Assembly: GCF_015751905.1 (NCBI RefSeq)
Contig: NZ_JADOUF010000001.1
Coordinates: 6,386,001-6,450,000 of the forward strand
Length of the DNA stretch: 64,000 nucleotides
Reading direction: 5' to 3'
DNA from: Longispora fulva
GTDB taxonomy: Bacteria > Actinomycetota > Actinomycetes > Mycobacteriales > Micromonosporaceae
Shown here in pieces: positions 1-8,156 of the stretch; positions within the stretch are counted from its first letter, which is position 1; each line of letters starts with the position of its first letter. The position numbers were made by a program, and so were the translations under genes. The notes below the pieces were generated by a model. The model was given only the letters and a program-made list of their open reading frames with translations, did no database searches and was not told the DNA's origin.

Positions 1-1
1 G

Positions 2-490
2 CCGCAGTGGCGCACGTACGCCCGGCGGGACGGGACGTTCGCGCAGGTCGCGGGCCCGACGACCTTCCCGGCCGACCAGAGGTACGTCGATCTGGACGTC
101 TCCACCGGGAATCTGGTCCTCGAACCCGCCGGAAGCGGACGGCGGCACGGCGTCCTCAAGGTCACGGTGAGGAACAACGGCACCCTGGCGGCCCCGTCCC
201 TGCGCGTCGACCTGCGGGTGCCGGTGGGACTGACGCGGGCCGGCGACGGCTGGGCCGGGTGCGACCCCGAGCAGCCGGAGCCGCCGTCGCGGGCCACGGT
301 GTGTCACTACGGCGAGCTGGCGCCTGGGGCTTCGCGGGTGCTGAGCCTGGAGTTCACCGCGAACGAGGGCGCGGACCTCCTTCAGGGCGGGAGCAGCGTG
401 CATGCCGCGTCGCAGATGCCGTCCGGCGAGTCCCTGGCCGACTCCGACCAGTCGAACAACTCGGAGTCGATCCGGATCAGCCGACGCTAG
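2..490 (+). CDS. C-terminal part of a probable secreted protein (5' end outside window)
   Basis: An open frame enters from the left edge and stops with TAG at 488-490. The visible 162 residues contain a beta-rich stretch with the pattern of DUF11/CARDB-like domains of surface and secreted proteins (LKVTVRNNGTLAAPSLRVDL, then GELAPGASRVLSLEF, ending DQSNNSESIRISRR). Those domains usually form stalks or adhesin-like repeats. The start, signal peptide and any catalytic domain lie upstream, so no function can be given. It is followed by a promoter and a separate chitinase gene. Confidence 0.6.
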   Translation, partial: PQWRTYARRDGTFAQVAGPTTFPADQRYVDLDVSTGNLVLEPAGSGRRHGVLKVTVRNNGTLAAPSLRVDLRVPVGLTRAGDGWAGCDPEQPEPPSRATVCHYGELAPGASRVLSLEFTANEGADLLQGGSSVHAASQMPSGESLADSDQSNNSESIRISRR

Positions 491-521
491 ATCGATCAAC
501 ACATAGGAATAGTTAAGAGTA

Positions 522-550
522 TTGACAGTGAGCAGGGTGGCTCGCCAGGG
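522..550 (+). promoter_or_regulatory. Possible promoter of the chitinase gene
   Basis: A perfect -35 hexamer TTGACA lies at 522-527 in a locally AT-rich stretch. With 17 bp spacing the -10 falls at 545-550 (CAGGGT), a weak match to TANNNT. Just downstream, GGTGGTCC at 549-556 and GGACACC at 562-568 form an imperfect inverted repeat where a repressor could bind. The Shine-Dalgarno GGAGG (570-574 region) is followed by ATG at 581. Confidence 0.4.
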
Positions 551-580
551 TGGTCCTCAACGGACACCTGGAGGAACGCC

Positions 581-1978
581 ATGCCACCAGCCAGACGCTG
601 GGCCGCCGCCCTGATCGGCGCCGCCCTGCTCGCACCCCTCGCCACCGCGCCACCGGCCCAGGCCGCACCGGACGACAACGCCCCGGCCAAGGTCGTCACC
701 GCGTACTTCGCGGACTGGGACGTCTACGGCCGGCAGTACTTCGTCAAGGACATCCCGGCCACGAAGCTCAACGTGATCCAGTACGCGTTCGGCTACCCGA
801 CGTTCGACGCGGCCACCGGCAAGGTCGGCTGCGCCCCGGTGGACGCCTGGGCCGACTACCAGCAGGTCTACTGGGGTGGCGAGAACACTGTCGACGGCGT
901 CGCCGACAACTACCCCGACCAGCGGCTCTACGGCAACTTCAACCAGATCCGCAAGCTCAAGGCGAAGTACCCCCATCTCAAGGTCGAGATCTCGCTCGGC
1001 GGCTGGACCAAGTCGACCTGGTTCTCCACCGTCGCCCGGACGCCCGAACGCCGCGCCGCCTTCGTGAAATCCTGTGTCGACACCTTCATCAAGGGTGACC
1101 TGCCCTCGGGCGGCTGGCCGGAGAACGCCGGCGGGCCGGGTGCCGCCGCAGGGGTGTTCGACGGGATCGACATCGACTGGGAGTACCCGACGCAGGCGGC
1201 CGGCGGCAATGTCGACCCGAGGCCGGAGGACCGGAAGAACGCCACGGCGCTGTTCCAGGAGTTCCGGACCCAGCTCGACACTGTCGGAAAGTCGACTGGA
1301 AAACACTATCTACTGACCGCCGCGCTGCCCGCCACGACGAAGAGCACGAAGTATTTCGAGCTGTCGAAGGTCGCGAGGATCCTCGACTGGGTCAATGTCA
1401 TGACCTACGACTACACGGTCGGCGGGGACGTCAGAACCGGACCGTCGTCGCCGTTCGGATGGGATCCCAGGGACGCGAACTCCTCCGACCCGACATGGAA
1501 CACCGTGGGCACTGTCGTGCACTATCTGCAAAACGGCGTACCGGCGAACAAAATCGTGGTCGGCGTTCCGTTCTACGGAATCCAGTACCTGCGCACCGAG
1601 GGGCTCTACAGGACGCATGACAGCCACGGGCTGGACGCGAACACATTGCGCTGGGACTCCACGCCCAATCCGACCTATCGTGACGTGCGCGACGTCGCGG
1701 GCCTGCAGTTCAGCCGCAATCCCCTCACTGGCGAACCTTCCCTGTACGGGACCGCAACCCACCAGCTGTGCGGGGCGTTTAACCCGGATGGGAGCTGCTC
1801 GGCTCCGTACCAGGAAACAGCGTCGACCCTGATCACCTACACGGATCCGACATCGATCGCGTTACGAGTCGCGTTGGTGAAGACCGTGCAGTTGCGTGGG
1901 CTGATGGCGTGGGAGTTGAGCCAGGACTCCGACGATCACGCACTGCTCACCGAGATGGCACGTGTTCTGCCCCACTGA
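581..1978 (+). CDS. Secreted GH18 chitinase
   Basis: Glycoside hydrolase family 18 enzyme of 465 residues, expected to cleave beta-1,4-N-acetylglucosamine links in chitin outside the cell. Residues 1-28 form a typical Sec signal peptide ending APPAQA. The catalytic TIM barrel follows, with KVVTAYFADWDVYGRQY on strand 1, the substrate-site strand KVEISLGGWTKSTWF near 135-148 and the family signature DGIDIDWEYP at 194-203, where E201 is the proton donor. VNVMTYDY and the closing GLMAWELSQDSDD are also typical. No separate chitin-binding or fibronectin domain is visible, so it is a single-domain chitinase. The ATG has a GAGG Shine-Dalgarno 7-10 nt upstream. A strong hairpin follows the stop. Confidence 0.93.
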   Translation: MPPARRWAAALIGAALLAPLATAPPAQAAPDDNAPAKVVTAYFADWDVYGRQYFVKDIPATKLNVIQYAFGYPTFDAATGKVGCAPVDAWADYQQVYWGGENTVDGVADNYPDQRLYGNFNQIRKLKAKYPHLKVEISLGGWTKSTWFSTVARTPERRAAFVKSCVDTFIKGDLPSGGWPENAGGPGAAAGVFDGIDIDWEYPTQAAGGNVDPRPEDRKNATALFQEFRTQLDTVGKSTGKHYLLTAALPATTKSTKYFELSKVARILDWVNVMTYDYTVGGDVRTGPSSPFGWDPRDANSSDPTWNTVGTVVHYLQNGVPANKIVVGVPFYGIQYLRTEGLYRTHDSHGLDANTLRWDSTPNPTYRDVRDVAGLQFSRNPLTGEPSLYGTATHQLCGAFNPDGSCSAPYQETASTLITYTDPTSIALRVALVKTVQLRGLMAWELSQDSDDHALLTEMARVLPH

Positions 1979-1986
1979 ATCATGTT

Positions 1987-2019
1987 GTGTCCGGCAGATC
2001 GGCATGATCTGCCGGACAC
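1987..2019 (+). terminator. Strong hairpin after the chitinase gene
   Basis: A perfect 14-bp inverted repeat (GTGTCCGGCAGATC at 1987-2000, complement at 2006-2019) with a 5-nt loop starts 8 nt after the chitinase stop. There is no U-tract, which is common for actinobacterial terminators. It separates the chitinase gene from the HSP90-like gene. Confidence 0.75.
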
Positions 2020-2089
2020 GCCTATGCCCATCGTGGTGACACGGCCTAGGCTGGTGGCGGACTGTGTCGGTGAGGGGCAGGGAGGCGAC

Positions 2090-3610
2090 GTGGCCAAGGC
2101 GTTCCGGGTGGATCTGCCGACCCTGCTCAAGCTGCGCTATCCCGACCCGCAGCGTTATCTCGCCGAGTTGATTCGTCATTCGGTGACGAGAAACGCCAAG
2201 CGGATCCGGATTGTCCCGGCCGATGTGAACAGGGGCCAGTTCCAGATCAGCGACGACGGCGACATGACCGTGCCCGACGGCCGGTTACCCGGAGAGGACG
2301 GTCTGGTCGCCGGCCTCCTGGTCAGCGACTCCGTCACCCTGACCAGCGCCGGCACCAAATGGGTCGGCCGGATCAGCGGCACGCACACGACCACCGCCGT
2401 GGACGACGACCTCACTGGGACGACCGTCACACTCCGTCGCCGGCGGGGCGAGACCCTGCTGAACACGTCGAAGGTCGTCGAGCTGGCCCGGCGGTACGCG
2501 GAGATGTCGCCGATCCCCGTCGACGTGTCCATGCCCGGTGGCGCCACCCAGACCGTGAACCGCCAGCCCCCGTGGCTGTGCGAGAAGCCGCTGGAGATCG
2601 CGGAGTACGGCGCGGAGCTGCTCGACGCCGACCCGCTCGACCTCGTGGCCCTCAAGAAGCCGACCGGCGAGACCTTCGGCGTGGCCTACATCCTGCCCAC
2701 GTCCCCGGCCCCCCGCGCGGTCCAGAAGCACTCGTTGTACCGGGACGGCCTGCTCCTCGAGGACGAGGGCGCCGACCTGCTCCCCGAGTGGGCGTTCTTC
2801 GCCCGGTGCGTGCTCGACGCCGGCGCGCTCCCCGACGACCGCGACGAGGCGCGCGCCCAGCTCGGCCAGTCGCTGCGCAGCTGGCTGCTCCTGCTGTCCG
2901 CCCGGCAGCCGCGCCGGCTGACCCAGTTCGTGAACACCCACCACCTGTCGCTGAAGATCCACGCTGCGCAGGACCCTGAGCTGGCCCGGATCATCACCCG
3001 CTGGCTGCCGTTCGAGACCAGCGCCGGGCGGCTCACGCTCACCGAGCTGCTGGGCCGGACCCGGCACGTGCGGTACGCGACGACGCGGGACGTCTTCCGC
3101 CAGCTCGCCCCGATCGCCGGCCGCAACACGCCCTTCGTGAACGCCGGCCACCTGCACGACGTGAAGCTCCTCGAGCAGCTTCCCGACCTCTACGACGACG
3201 TCACCGTCGAGCGGGTCGAGGTCGCCGACATCGTGGCAGACCTCGACGACCCGCCGCTGTCGGACCGGGTCGCCCAGCTCCGGCTGCGCAAGGTCGCCGA
3301 CTCGGCGCTGGCGGCCACGGGCTGCGCGACCGTGGTGAAGTCCTTCGAGCCGGCCAGTCTGCCGGTGCTGTATCTGGGCGATCCCGCCACACTCTGCCTC
3401 AATCACCGCAGCCCGATCATTCAGCATCTGGCGCGACTATCCGATCAGACCGTACTGTCACGTACTGTGCAGCTCCTTCACGCCCAGGCCCGTCTCCACG
3501 GCCACCTGCCGCTGCGCGGCGTCGACACCGAACTTCTGAGTGGGGCGTTGCTCGACCTGGTACAGCTCGCGGCACTCGAAGAAGACCTGAGTGGGCTGGA
3601 CCATGGCTGA
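2090..3610 (+). CDS. Degenerate HSP90-like ATPase (HtpG-related)
   Basis: A 506-residue protein that resembles actinobacterial HSP90-family proteins over its length. Its N-terminus (FRVDLPTLLKLRYPDPQRYL, then AELIRHSVTRNAKRI) aligns with the HSP90 helix that carries ELL-Q-N-A-D. The glutamate is kept, but the asparagine that holds the nucleotide-bound metal is replaced (ELIRHS). The DxGxG loop is reduced to ISDDGDMTV, and the glycine-rich lid motif reads GLVAGLLVSDSV. ATP binding is therefore doubtful. The GTG at 2090 has GGAGG 4 nt upstream; an ATG at 1982 lies before the hairpin and is unlikely. It overlaps the next gene (TPR protein) by 8 nt, so the two are probably translationally coupled and may form a chaperone-like pair. 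The family call is moderate; the function is unknown. Confidence 0.6.
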   Translation: MAKAFRVDLPTLLKLRYPDPQRYLAELIRHSVTRNAKRIRIVPADVNRGQFQISDDGDMTVPDGRLPGEDGLVAGLLVSDSVTLTSAGTKWVGRISGTHTTTAVDDDLTGTTVTLRRRRGETLLNTSKVVELARRYAEMSPIPVDVSMPGGATQTVNRQPPWLCEKPLEIAEYGAELLDADPLDLVALKKPTGETFGVAYILPTSPAPRAVQKHSLYRDGLLLEDEGADLLPEWAFFARCVLDAGALPDDRDEARAQLGQSLRSWLLLLSARQPRRLTQFVNTHHLSLKIHAAQDPELARIITRWLPFETSAGRLTLTELLGRTRHVRYATTRDVFRQLAPIAGRNTPFVNAGHLHDVKLLEQLPDLYDDVTVERVEVADIVADLDDPPLSDRVAQLRLRKVADSALAATGCATVVKSFEPASLPVLYLGDPATLCLNHRSPIIQHLARLSDQTVLSRTVQLLHAQARLHGHLPLRGVDTELLSGALLDLVQLAALEEDLSGLDHG

Positions 3611-5825
3611 CTGCCCCCGCTGCGCCGCGTCCGTCGACCTCGACGACGCGCAGCTCCTGGAGAACTACCTCGGCCAGGACGACGAGCACGCCCTGGCGTT
3701 GCTGCTCCTGCCGTTCCTGCACGCCGGGCAGTTCGGCGAGGCGCGGCGCGCGCACCTGCGCGGCTACCGCGCGTTGAAGGACCCGGCGGGGCACCCGGCG
3801 CTGGTCGCCCAGCACCTGCTGTTCTGCGCGCTGACCGGCAACCTCGACCGGGCTGTCGCGCTCGCCGAGAAGCACATCGCCGACCTGATGGGCGAGCTGG
3901 CGGCCCTCAACGTCGTCCTCGGCCGGGCCGTGGACGCCGGGCACGGAGCCGCCCCGCTGCGGATCCCGATCGACGTCGCGTTCACCCTCGGCCTGACCGG
4001 CCCGCCGACCATCGCCAGCGTGTCGGCCGCCATCGGCGTGACCCGCAGCGAGCTGCGCGCCGAGCACTACGACGTCGCGCTGTCCACTCTGCCCAGTGCC
4101 CGGCTGTCCGCCCCGCCGATGGACTTCGGCCTGCCGGCGACGGCCGAAGGCTGGCTCGACCGGTGCGACGAGCTGGCTGAGCTGCACGAATACGAGTCGG
4201 CGTACCACGCTGCCGGTAACGCGCTCGCCCTGGATCCCGAGCCGGAGGTGCGCGCGGAGGTCCTCGGCTACCGGGTCCGGCTGCTGTCCGAGCTGGAGCG
4301 CCGCGAGGAGATCCCGCCGATCATCGCCGAGCGGGCGGCCTTGCTGCGCGGGCTCGGCGAGGACGCGCACGCCGGCTGGCTGGAGCGCTCCGCCGAGCTG
4401 GCCGTGCAACCGCTGACCGGCGACGAGGTGGCCCTGGCCGAAACTCTCGTTTCCGAGTACGACCGGCCTGAGCTGCCGTTACGGGTCCGCGCCATGCCGC
4501 GCCTGCTCCTCGGCCACGTGCTGCTGTACGCGCTGCGCGCCGAGGAGGCCGTCTCCGAACTCCAGACCGGGGTCGAGCACGCCCGGGCCGGCGGGGCGCA
4601 CCGGATGGCCGACAGCGCCGTCTACGCCCTGGCGCACGCCCTGACCATCACCGGGGAGTACGCGGCGGCGGAGCACGTGCTGCGCGCCACCCTGTCCCGC
4701 CCCGAGCTGCGCCCGGCCACCCGGCCCCGCCTGCAGCTGCTGCTCTCCCAGATCCTCGCGGTGTCCGGACAGCTCGCCACGGCGGCCGAGACCGCCGCCG
4801 AGGCCACCGAGCACTTCGCCACCCTGCCCGGCTCGTCCGGCTGGGTGGGGCACGCGTCCACGCTGGAGGTCACGTACCTCGCGGAGATGGGTGACCCGGT
4901 CGCCGCCGCCGAGCGGCTGCGCTGGACGATCGAGCGCACACAGCACGCCGAGTGGGACGCGACGGCCCGCTGGTCGCTGCGCTGCAAGCTCGGTTCGCTG
5001 CTGATCGCCGGGCACCGGATCGACGAGGCCGTCGAGGTGCTCCGCCGGATCACGGAGGAGCTGGACGTCGCGGCCGACGGGGTCGCCGGCTCCGAGGACG
5101 ACGTCGCCGACCTGGCCGAACTCGCCGGCGAGGTGTGGTACTGGCTGGGGGTCGCCATCCGGCAGCGCGGCGACAAGCGCGGCGCGCTGGCCTGCTGGAA
5201 CAAGGCACTGGACGTGCTGAAGGACTCGCCGAACTCGCAGGCCGAGCCGGCCCGGATCCACTTCACGATCGCCGAGCTGTGGCACCAGGACGAGAAGTTC
5301 CAGCCGGCGATCGCCGCGTACCTGGAGTCGCTCGTGCACATCGAGCAGACCCGGGACCCGATCGCGGTCGCCCAGGTCCGCCGGTCGCTCGGGCTCGCCC
5401 GGTGCGAGAGCGGCGACCCGCTGGGGCTCAACGACCTGGCCGAGGCGCGCGAGGAGGCCGAGCGGCTGGGCGAGCCCATGCTGCTCGCCGAGCTGGCCGA
5501 CGTGACCGCCCGGTCCCTGGCGGTCCTGAAGCGGTACTCCGAGGCGGTGGCGCCCGCGTTGCAGGCCGCCGACGCCTACCGGGAGGCCGGGGACGACGTG
5601 CGCGCCGGGCTGGCCGAGCTGATGGCCGCACGGATCGTGGCGAAGCAGGGGCAGACGGTCGAGGCGATCGCGCTGCTCCGGGCGGCGATCGAGGCGACGA
5701 TCGCGTCGGGGGCCGGGGCGCACACCGTGGACTCGTTCCTGCTGCTCGCCGAGCTGTTGGACTCGCAGGGCAACCATGCGGAAGCGGCCGAGGTGCGGCT
5801 CGAGGCCGAGGTGCGCGGTCTTTAG
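3603..5825 (+). CDS. Large tetratricopeptide-repeat protein
   Basis: A 740-residue, almost wholly alpha-helical protein with many TPR-like helical pairs, for example AVALAEKHI, EAVEVLRRITEELD, ALACWNKALDVLKD, FQPAIAAYLESLVHIEQ and AVAPALQAADAYREAGDD. The N-terminus MADCPRCAASVDLDD has a lone CPRC pair that could be half of a metal site. No enzyme domain, signal peptide or membrane segment is seen. The start chosen is ATG 3603, inside the last codons of the HSP90-like gene; a GTG at 3591 in the same frame is also possible. TPR proteins are common partners of HSP90, so the overlap with an HSP90-like gene suggests joint action. This is inference only. Confidence 0.7.
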   Translation: MADCPRCAASVDLDDAQLLENYLGQDDEHALALLLLPFLHAGQFGEARRAHLRGYRALKDPAGHPALVAQHLLFCALTGNLDRAVALAEKHIADLMGELAALNVVLGRAVDAGHGAAPLRIPIDVAFTLGLTGPPTIASVSAAIGVTRSELRAEHYDVALSTLPSARLSAPPMDFGLPATAEGWLDRCDELAELHEYESAYHAAGNALALDPEPEVRAEVLGYRVRLLSELERREEIPPIIAERAALLRGLGEDAHAGWLERSAELAVQPLTGDEVALAETLVSEYDRPELPLRVRAMPRLLLGHVLLYALRAEEAVSELQTGVEHARAGGAHRMADSAVYALAHALTITGEYAAAEHVLRATLSRPELRPATRPRLQLLLSQILAVSGQLATAAETAAEATEHFATLPGSSGWVGHASTLEVTYLAEMGDPVAAAERLRWTIERTQHAEWDATARWSLRCKLGSLLIAGHRIDEAVEVLRRITEELDVAADGVAGSEDDVADLAELAGEVWYWLGVAIRQRGDKRGALACWNKALDVLKDSPNSQAEPARIHFTIAELWHQDEKFQPAIAAYLESLVHIEQTRDPIAVAQVRRSLGLARCESGDPLGLNDLAEAREEAERLGEPMLLAELADVTARSLAVLKRYSEAVAPALQAADAYREAGDDVRAGLAELMAARIVAKQGQTVEAIALLRAAIEATIASGAGAHTVDSFLLLAELLDSQGNHAEAAEVRLEAEVRGL

Positions 5826-5867
5826 GTCCGTTGGACCGCGGAAGTGCCGACGCGCGGCGGAGCAGTG

Positions 5868-5910
5868 ACGCGGGCGGCGACGATGTGCCGAAGACTGTCG
5901 CCACCCGCGT
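5868..5910. terminator. Bidirectional terminator between convergent genes
   Basis: ACGCGGGCGGCGAC at 5868-5881 pairs with GTCGCCACCCGCGT at 5897-5910 (13 of 14 pairs, the other a possible G-U) around a 15-nt loop. It lies in the gap between the ends of the TPR gene and the adenosine deaminase gene and can serve both. Confidence 0.65.
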
Positions 5911-5919
5911 GCGTCCAGG

Positions 5920-6855
5920 TCACGCGCCCGTGAAGTCCAGCGCGCCGGCAACCCCGGCCGCGTAGGCCTGCTCCGCCGTGTAGCCCAGCGTCGCCGCGGC
6001 CTCGTAGTCGCGGCCCAGGTCCGTGTCGAACATCGCCGGGTCGTCGGTGCTGATCGAACACTGGATGCCGGCCGCGACGAGCTGCGGCAACGGGTGCTCC
6101 TCAAGGGTCGGCACGACGCGGGTGCGCAGGTTCGACACGGGGCACACGTCGAGCACGATGCCCCGGTCGGCGATCTCCTTGAGAACGGCGGGGTCCTCCA
6201 CGGCGCGGATGCCGTGCCGGATCCGGTGCGGGTCCAGCGCCAGCGCCTCGATGATCGACTCGGGCCCCGCGCTCTCGCCGGCGTGCGGCACGAAGCCCAG
6301 CCCGGCCTCCTGGACGATCTGGGCGGCCCGGCGGAACGGCAGCAGCGACAGGCCCTGCTCCTTGCCGCCGACGCCCATGCCGACGATGCCGTCGTCGGCG
6401 TACCGGACGCACTGGCGGGCGCACTCCTCGGCCAGCTCGAAGTCGGTCATGCTCCGGTACAGGTCCGGCGTGAACCTGATCTCCACCCCGTAGCGCTCGC
6501 GGGCCTCGACGGCGCCCTCGGTGTACCCGATGAACATCTCCGACCAGCGGATACCGTTCTGGACCCGCTCGGCGGGGGAGAAGATGCCCTCCATGTAGAC
6601 GACGCCGAAGGACGCGGCCTCCCGGGCGTAGTCCACGACGATCTGGCGGAAGTCCTCCGCGCGGCGCAGGCAGTTCGTGGTCAGGATCCAGGTGCGGATG
6701 AAGTGCTCGAAGTCGGTGAACTGGTACAGCGAGGCCAGGCCCTCGACCGTGTCGGCCGGCAGCGGCATGTCGTTGCGGCGGGCGATGTCCAGGAGCGTCT
6801 GCGCGCGGACGGTGCCCTCGAGGTGGACGTGCAGTTCGATCTTCGGGGTCGTCAT
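5920..6855 (-). CDS. add: Adenosine deaminase family protein
   Basis: A 311-residue metal-dependent hydrolase expected to convert adenosine (or a related aminopurine) to inosine plus ammonia in purine salvage. The zinc ligands are visible: HVHLEGT near the N-terminus (H9 and H11), PHAGES, and STDDPAMF with its aspartate pair. The HRIRHG motif carries the catalytic histidine. The usual CPTSN is CPVSN here. The start is set at MTTPKIELHVH (ATG at 6855) because longer frames add an unrelated N-terminus. The ATG overlaps the stop of the upstream gene in an ATGA junction, so the two are co-translated. Related sequences may act on other aminopurines, so exact substrate is open. Confidence 0.88.
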   Translation of the reverse strand: MTTPKIELHVHLEGTVRAQTLLDIARRNDMPLPADTVEGLASLYQFTDFEHFIRTWILTTNCLRRAEDFRQIVVDYAREAASFGVVYMEGIFSPAERVQNGIRWSEMFIGYTEGAVEARERYGVEIRFTPDLYRSMTDFELAEECARQCVRYADDGIVGMGVGGKEQGLSLLPFRRAAQIVQEAGLGFVPHAGESAGPESIIEALALDPHRIRHGIRAVEDPAVLKEIADRGIVLDVCPVSNLRTRVVPTLEEHPLPQLVAAGIQCSISTDDPAMFDTDLGRDYEAAATLGYTAEQAYAAGVAGALDFTGA

Positions 6856-7259
6856 GTCCCTATCTTGTATGACCCCTGGCTGTACAACAGGTCCAGGATC
6901 GAGCGCGTCGCCTCGAACCACCGGTCCAGCCACTCGACGCTCGGCGGCTTGCCCCCGCGGGGCGGGAGTTCCTGCAGGAGTCCGCGCAGCAGCGGGTGGT
7001 CGCCGAGGGCGTCGGTGCCGAAGTGCAGTTCGGGGTCGAACATGGGCTCGGCGTACACCGGCTCGACCAGGGGCGGCAGGTCCGCGCCGTTGCGGAGCAG
7101 GTTCTGCTGGGCGAGTTCGTCGCGCAGGCCGAGGGTGCGGTCGGATTCGGGCGGGCCGGGTTGCGGAACCTGGCCTTGGCGGAGGGGACCCCGGAACTGA
7201 GGCGGGTGATCCTCGACAGTCCCGCGCGCGTTACCGAAGCTATCCGTGGGATGATTCAT
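6852..7259 (-). CDS. Unknown 135-residue protein coupled to adenosine deaminase
   Basis: Its TGA stop overlaps the ATG of the adenosine deaminase gene (ATGA, 6852-6855), which is good evidence that this frame is translated. The protein is polar and proline-rich (DHPPQFRGPLRQGQVPQ) with a more conserved-looking C-terminus (GDHPLLRGLLQELPPRGGKP, then SVEWLDRWFEATRSILDLLY). There is no signal peptide or membrane segment. The start at MNHPTDSFGN has a possible ribosome site (TAAGG, 9 nt before). I do not recognise the family. Context suggests an accessory or regulatory partner of the deaminase. Confidence 0.6.
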   Translation of the reverse strand: MNHPTDSFGNARGTVEDHPPQFRGPLRQGQVPQPGPPESDRTLGLRDELAQQNLLRNGADLPPLVEPVYAEPMFDPELHFGTDALGDHPLLRGLLQELPPRGGKPPSVEWLDRWFEATRSILDLLYSQGSYKIGT

Positions 7260-7360
7260 TATATTTAGCCTTACTTGTACGAATAGTTGGCGTCTGGTCT
7301 CCCGGGGTTCACCGGTACAACGAATGGCGCCCCCACCGGCGACGCCCATGAGAGGCCACC

Positions 7361-8083
7361 GTGCTCGAGTTCGGAAACGCGACAGCCCCGCAGCTGACCC
7401 TGCTTCCGGGTGGGGCGGAGCCCGCGCCGCCGCCAGCGTCCGGCGCCGGATCCGGCGGGGACGAGCGGCTGCTGTGGCGGCAGGTCGCCACCGGTGAGAG
7501 CACCCGGGCCCTCGCGCCGCCGGCACCCGACGCCGACCTGCTCGCCCGGTCCCGGGCCGCAGCCACCGAGGCCGTCGCCGTCGAGGAACGGCTCGCCCGG
7601 CACATCGAGTCCGTCACCGACCAGCTCGACTCGGCGTTCAGCTGGCTGCAGCCGGCGCGCCGGCACGCGCTGGCCCGCCAGCTCCGGGTCGACCGGGGGC
7701 ACCACGCGATCCTGCGGGCCAGGGCCGGCAAGGCCGTCGCGGCGCGCGACGTGCTGGAGGACCAGCTCAGCCGGCACCGGACGTACCTGGACGACCACCG
7801 GCCGGCGTTGGAGACGGCGAAGGCCGCGAGCGCGGAACTCGACCGGCGGATCGACGAACTGATCGGGTGGTACGCGGCCCAGCCGACCCAACCGCCGTGG
7901 TTCAAGTACGGCCTGGGCTTCCCGCCGGAGGCCTCGAGCTACCCGGTCTGGCTGCGCCGGGCGCGGGCGGCCGTCGGCTACCGGTTGCGGTTCCGGGTCG
8001 AGCACCCGTTGGAGCCGTTGGGGGCCGAGCCGGCTGAGCGCAGCCGCCAGTATCAGCACTGGGTAAGGGCCAGAAACGCCTGA
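7361..8083 (+). CDS. Unknown helical protein with a relaxase-like C-terminal motif
   Basis: A 240-residue soluble protein. After a proline/glycine-rich N-terminus (residues 1-40) comes a long helical, probably coiled-coil region rich in Ala, Arg and Glu (about 55-180), then a Trp-rich tail. The tail PVWLRRARAAVGYRLRFRVE followed by PLEPLG resembles a short motif I recall near the C-terminus of MobF/TraA relaxases and related actinobacterial AAA proteins. No catalytic relaxase domain is present, so it could be a remnant or an unrelated helical protein. GTG 7361 has GAGAGG 5 nt upstream. Confidence 0.55.
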   Translation: MLEFGNATAPQLTLLPGGAEPAPPPASGAGSGGDERLLWRQVATGESTRALAPPAPDADLLARSRAAATEAVAVEERLARHIESVTDQLDSAFSWLQPARRHALARQLRVDRGHHAILRARAGKAVAARDVLEDQLSRHRTYLDDHRPALETAKAASAELDRRIDELIGWYAAQPTQPPWFKYGLGFPPEASSYPVWLRRARAAVGYRLRFRVEHPLEPLGAEPAERSRQYQHWVRARNA

Positions 8084-8156
8084 AATACCAGTCTCTGTGG
8101 ACGTACATTGAGATCTGAGCTGAAGCCCGGTGACATCGCCCCATGGAGGGGTCCAG

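Noticed and set aside
1982-2089. Longer start (ATG 1982) for the HSP90-like gene
   Set aside because: That ATG lies at the edge of the chitinase terminator hairpin and would place the hairpin inside the coding region. GTG 2090 has its own ribosome site.
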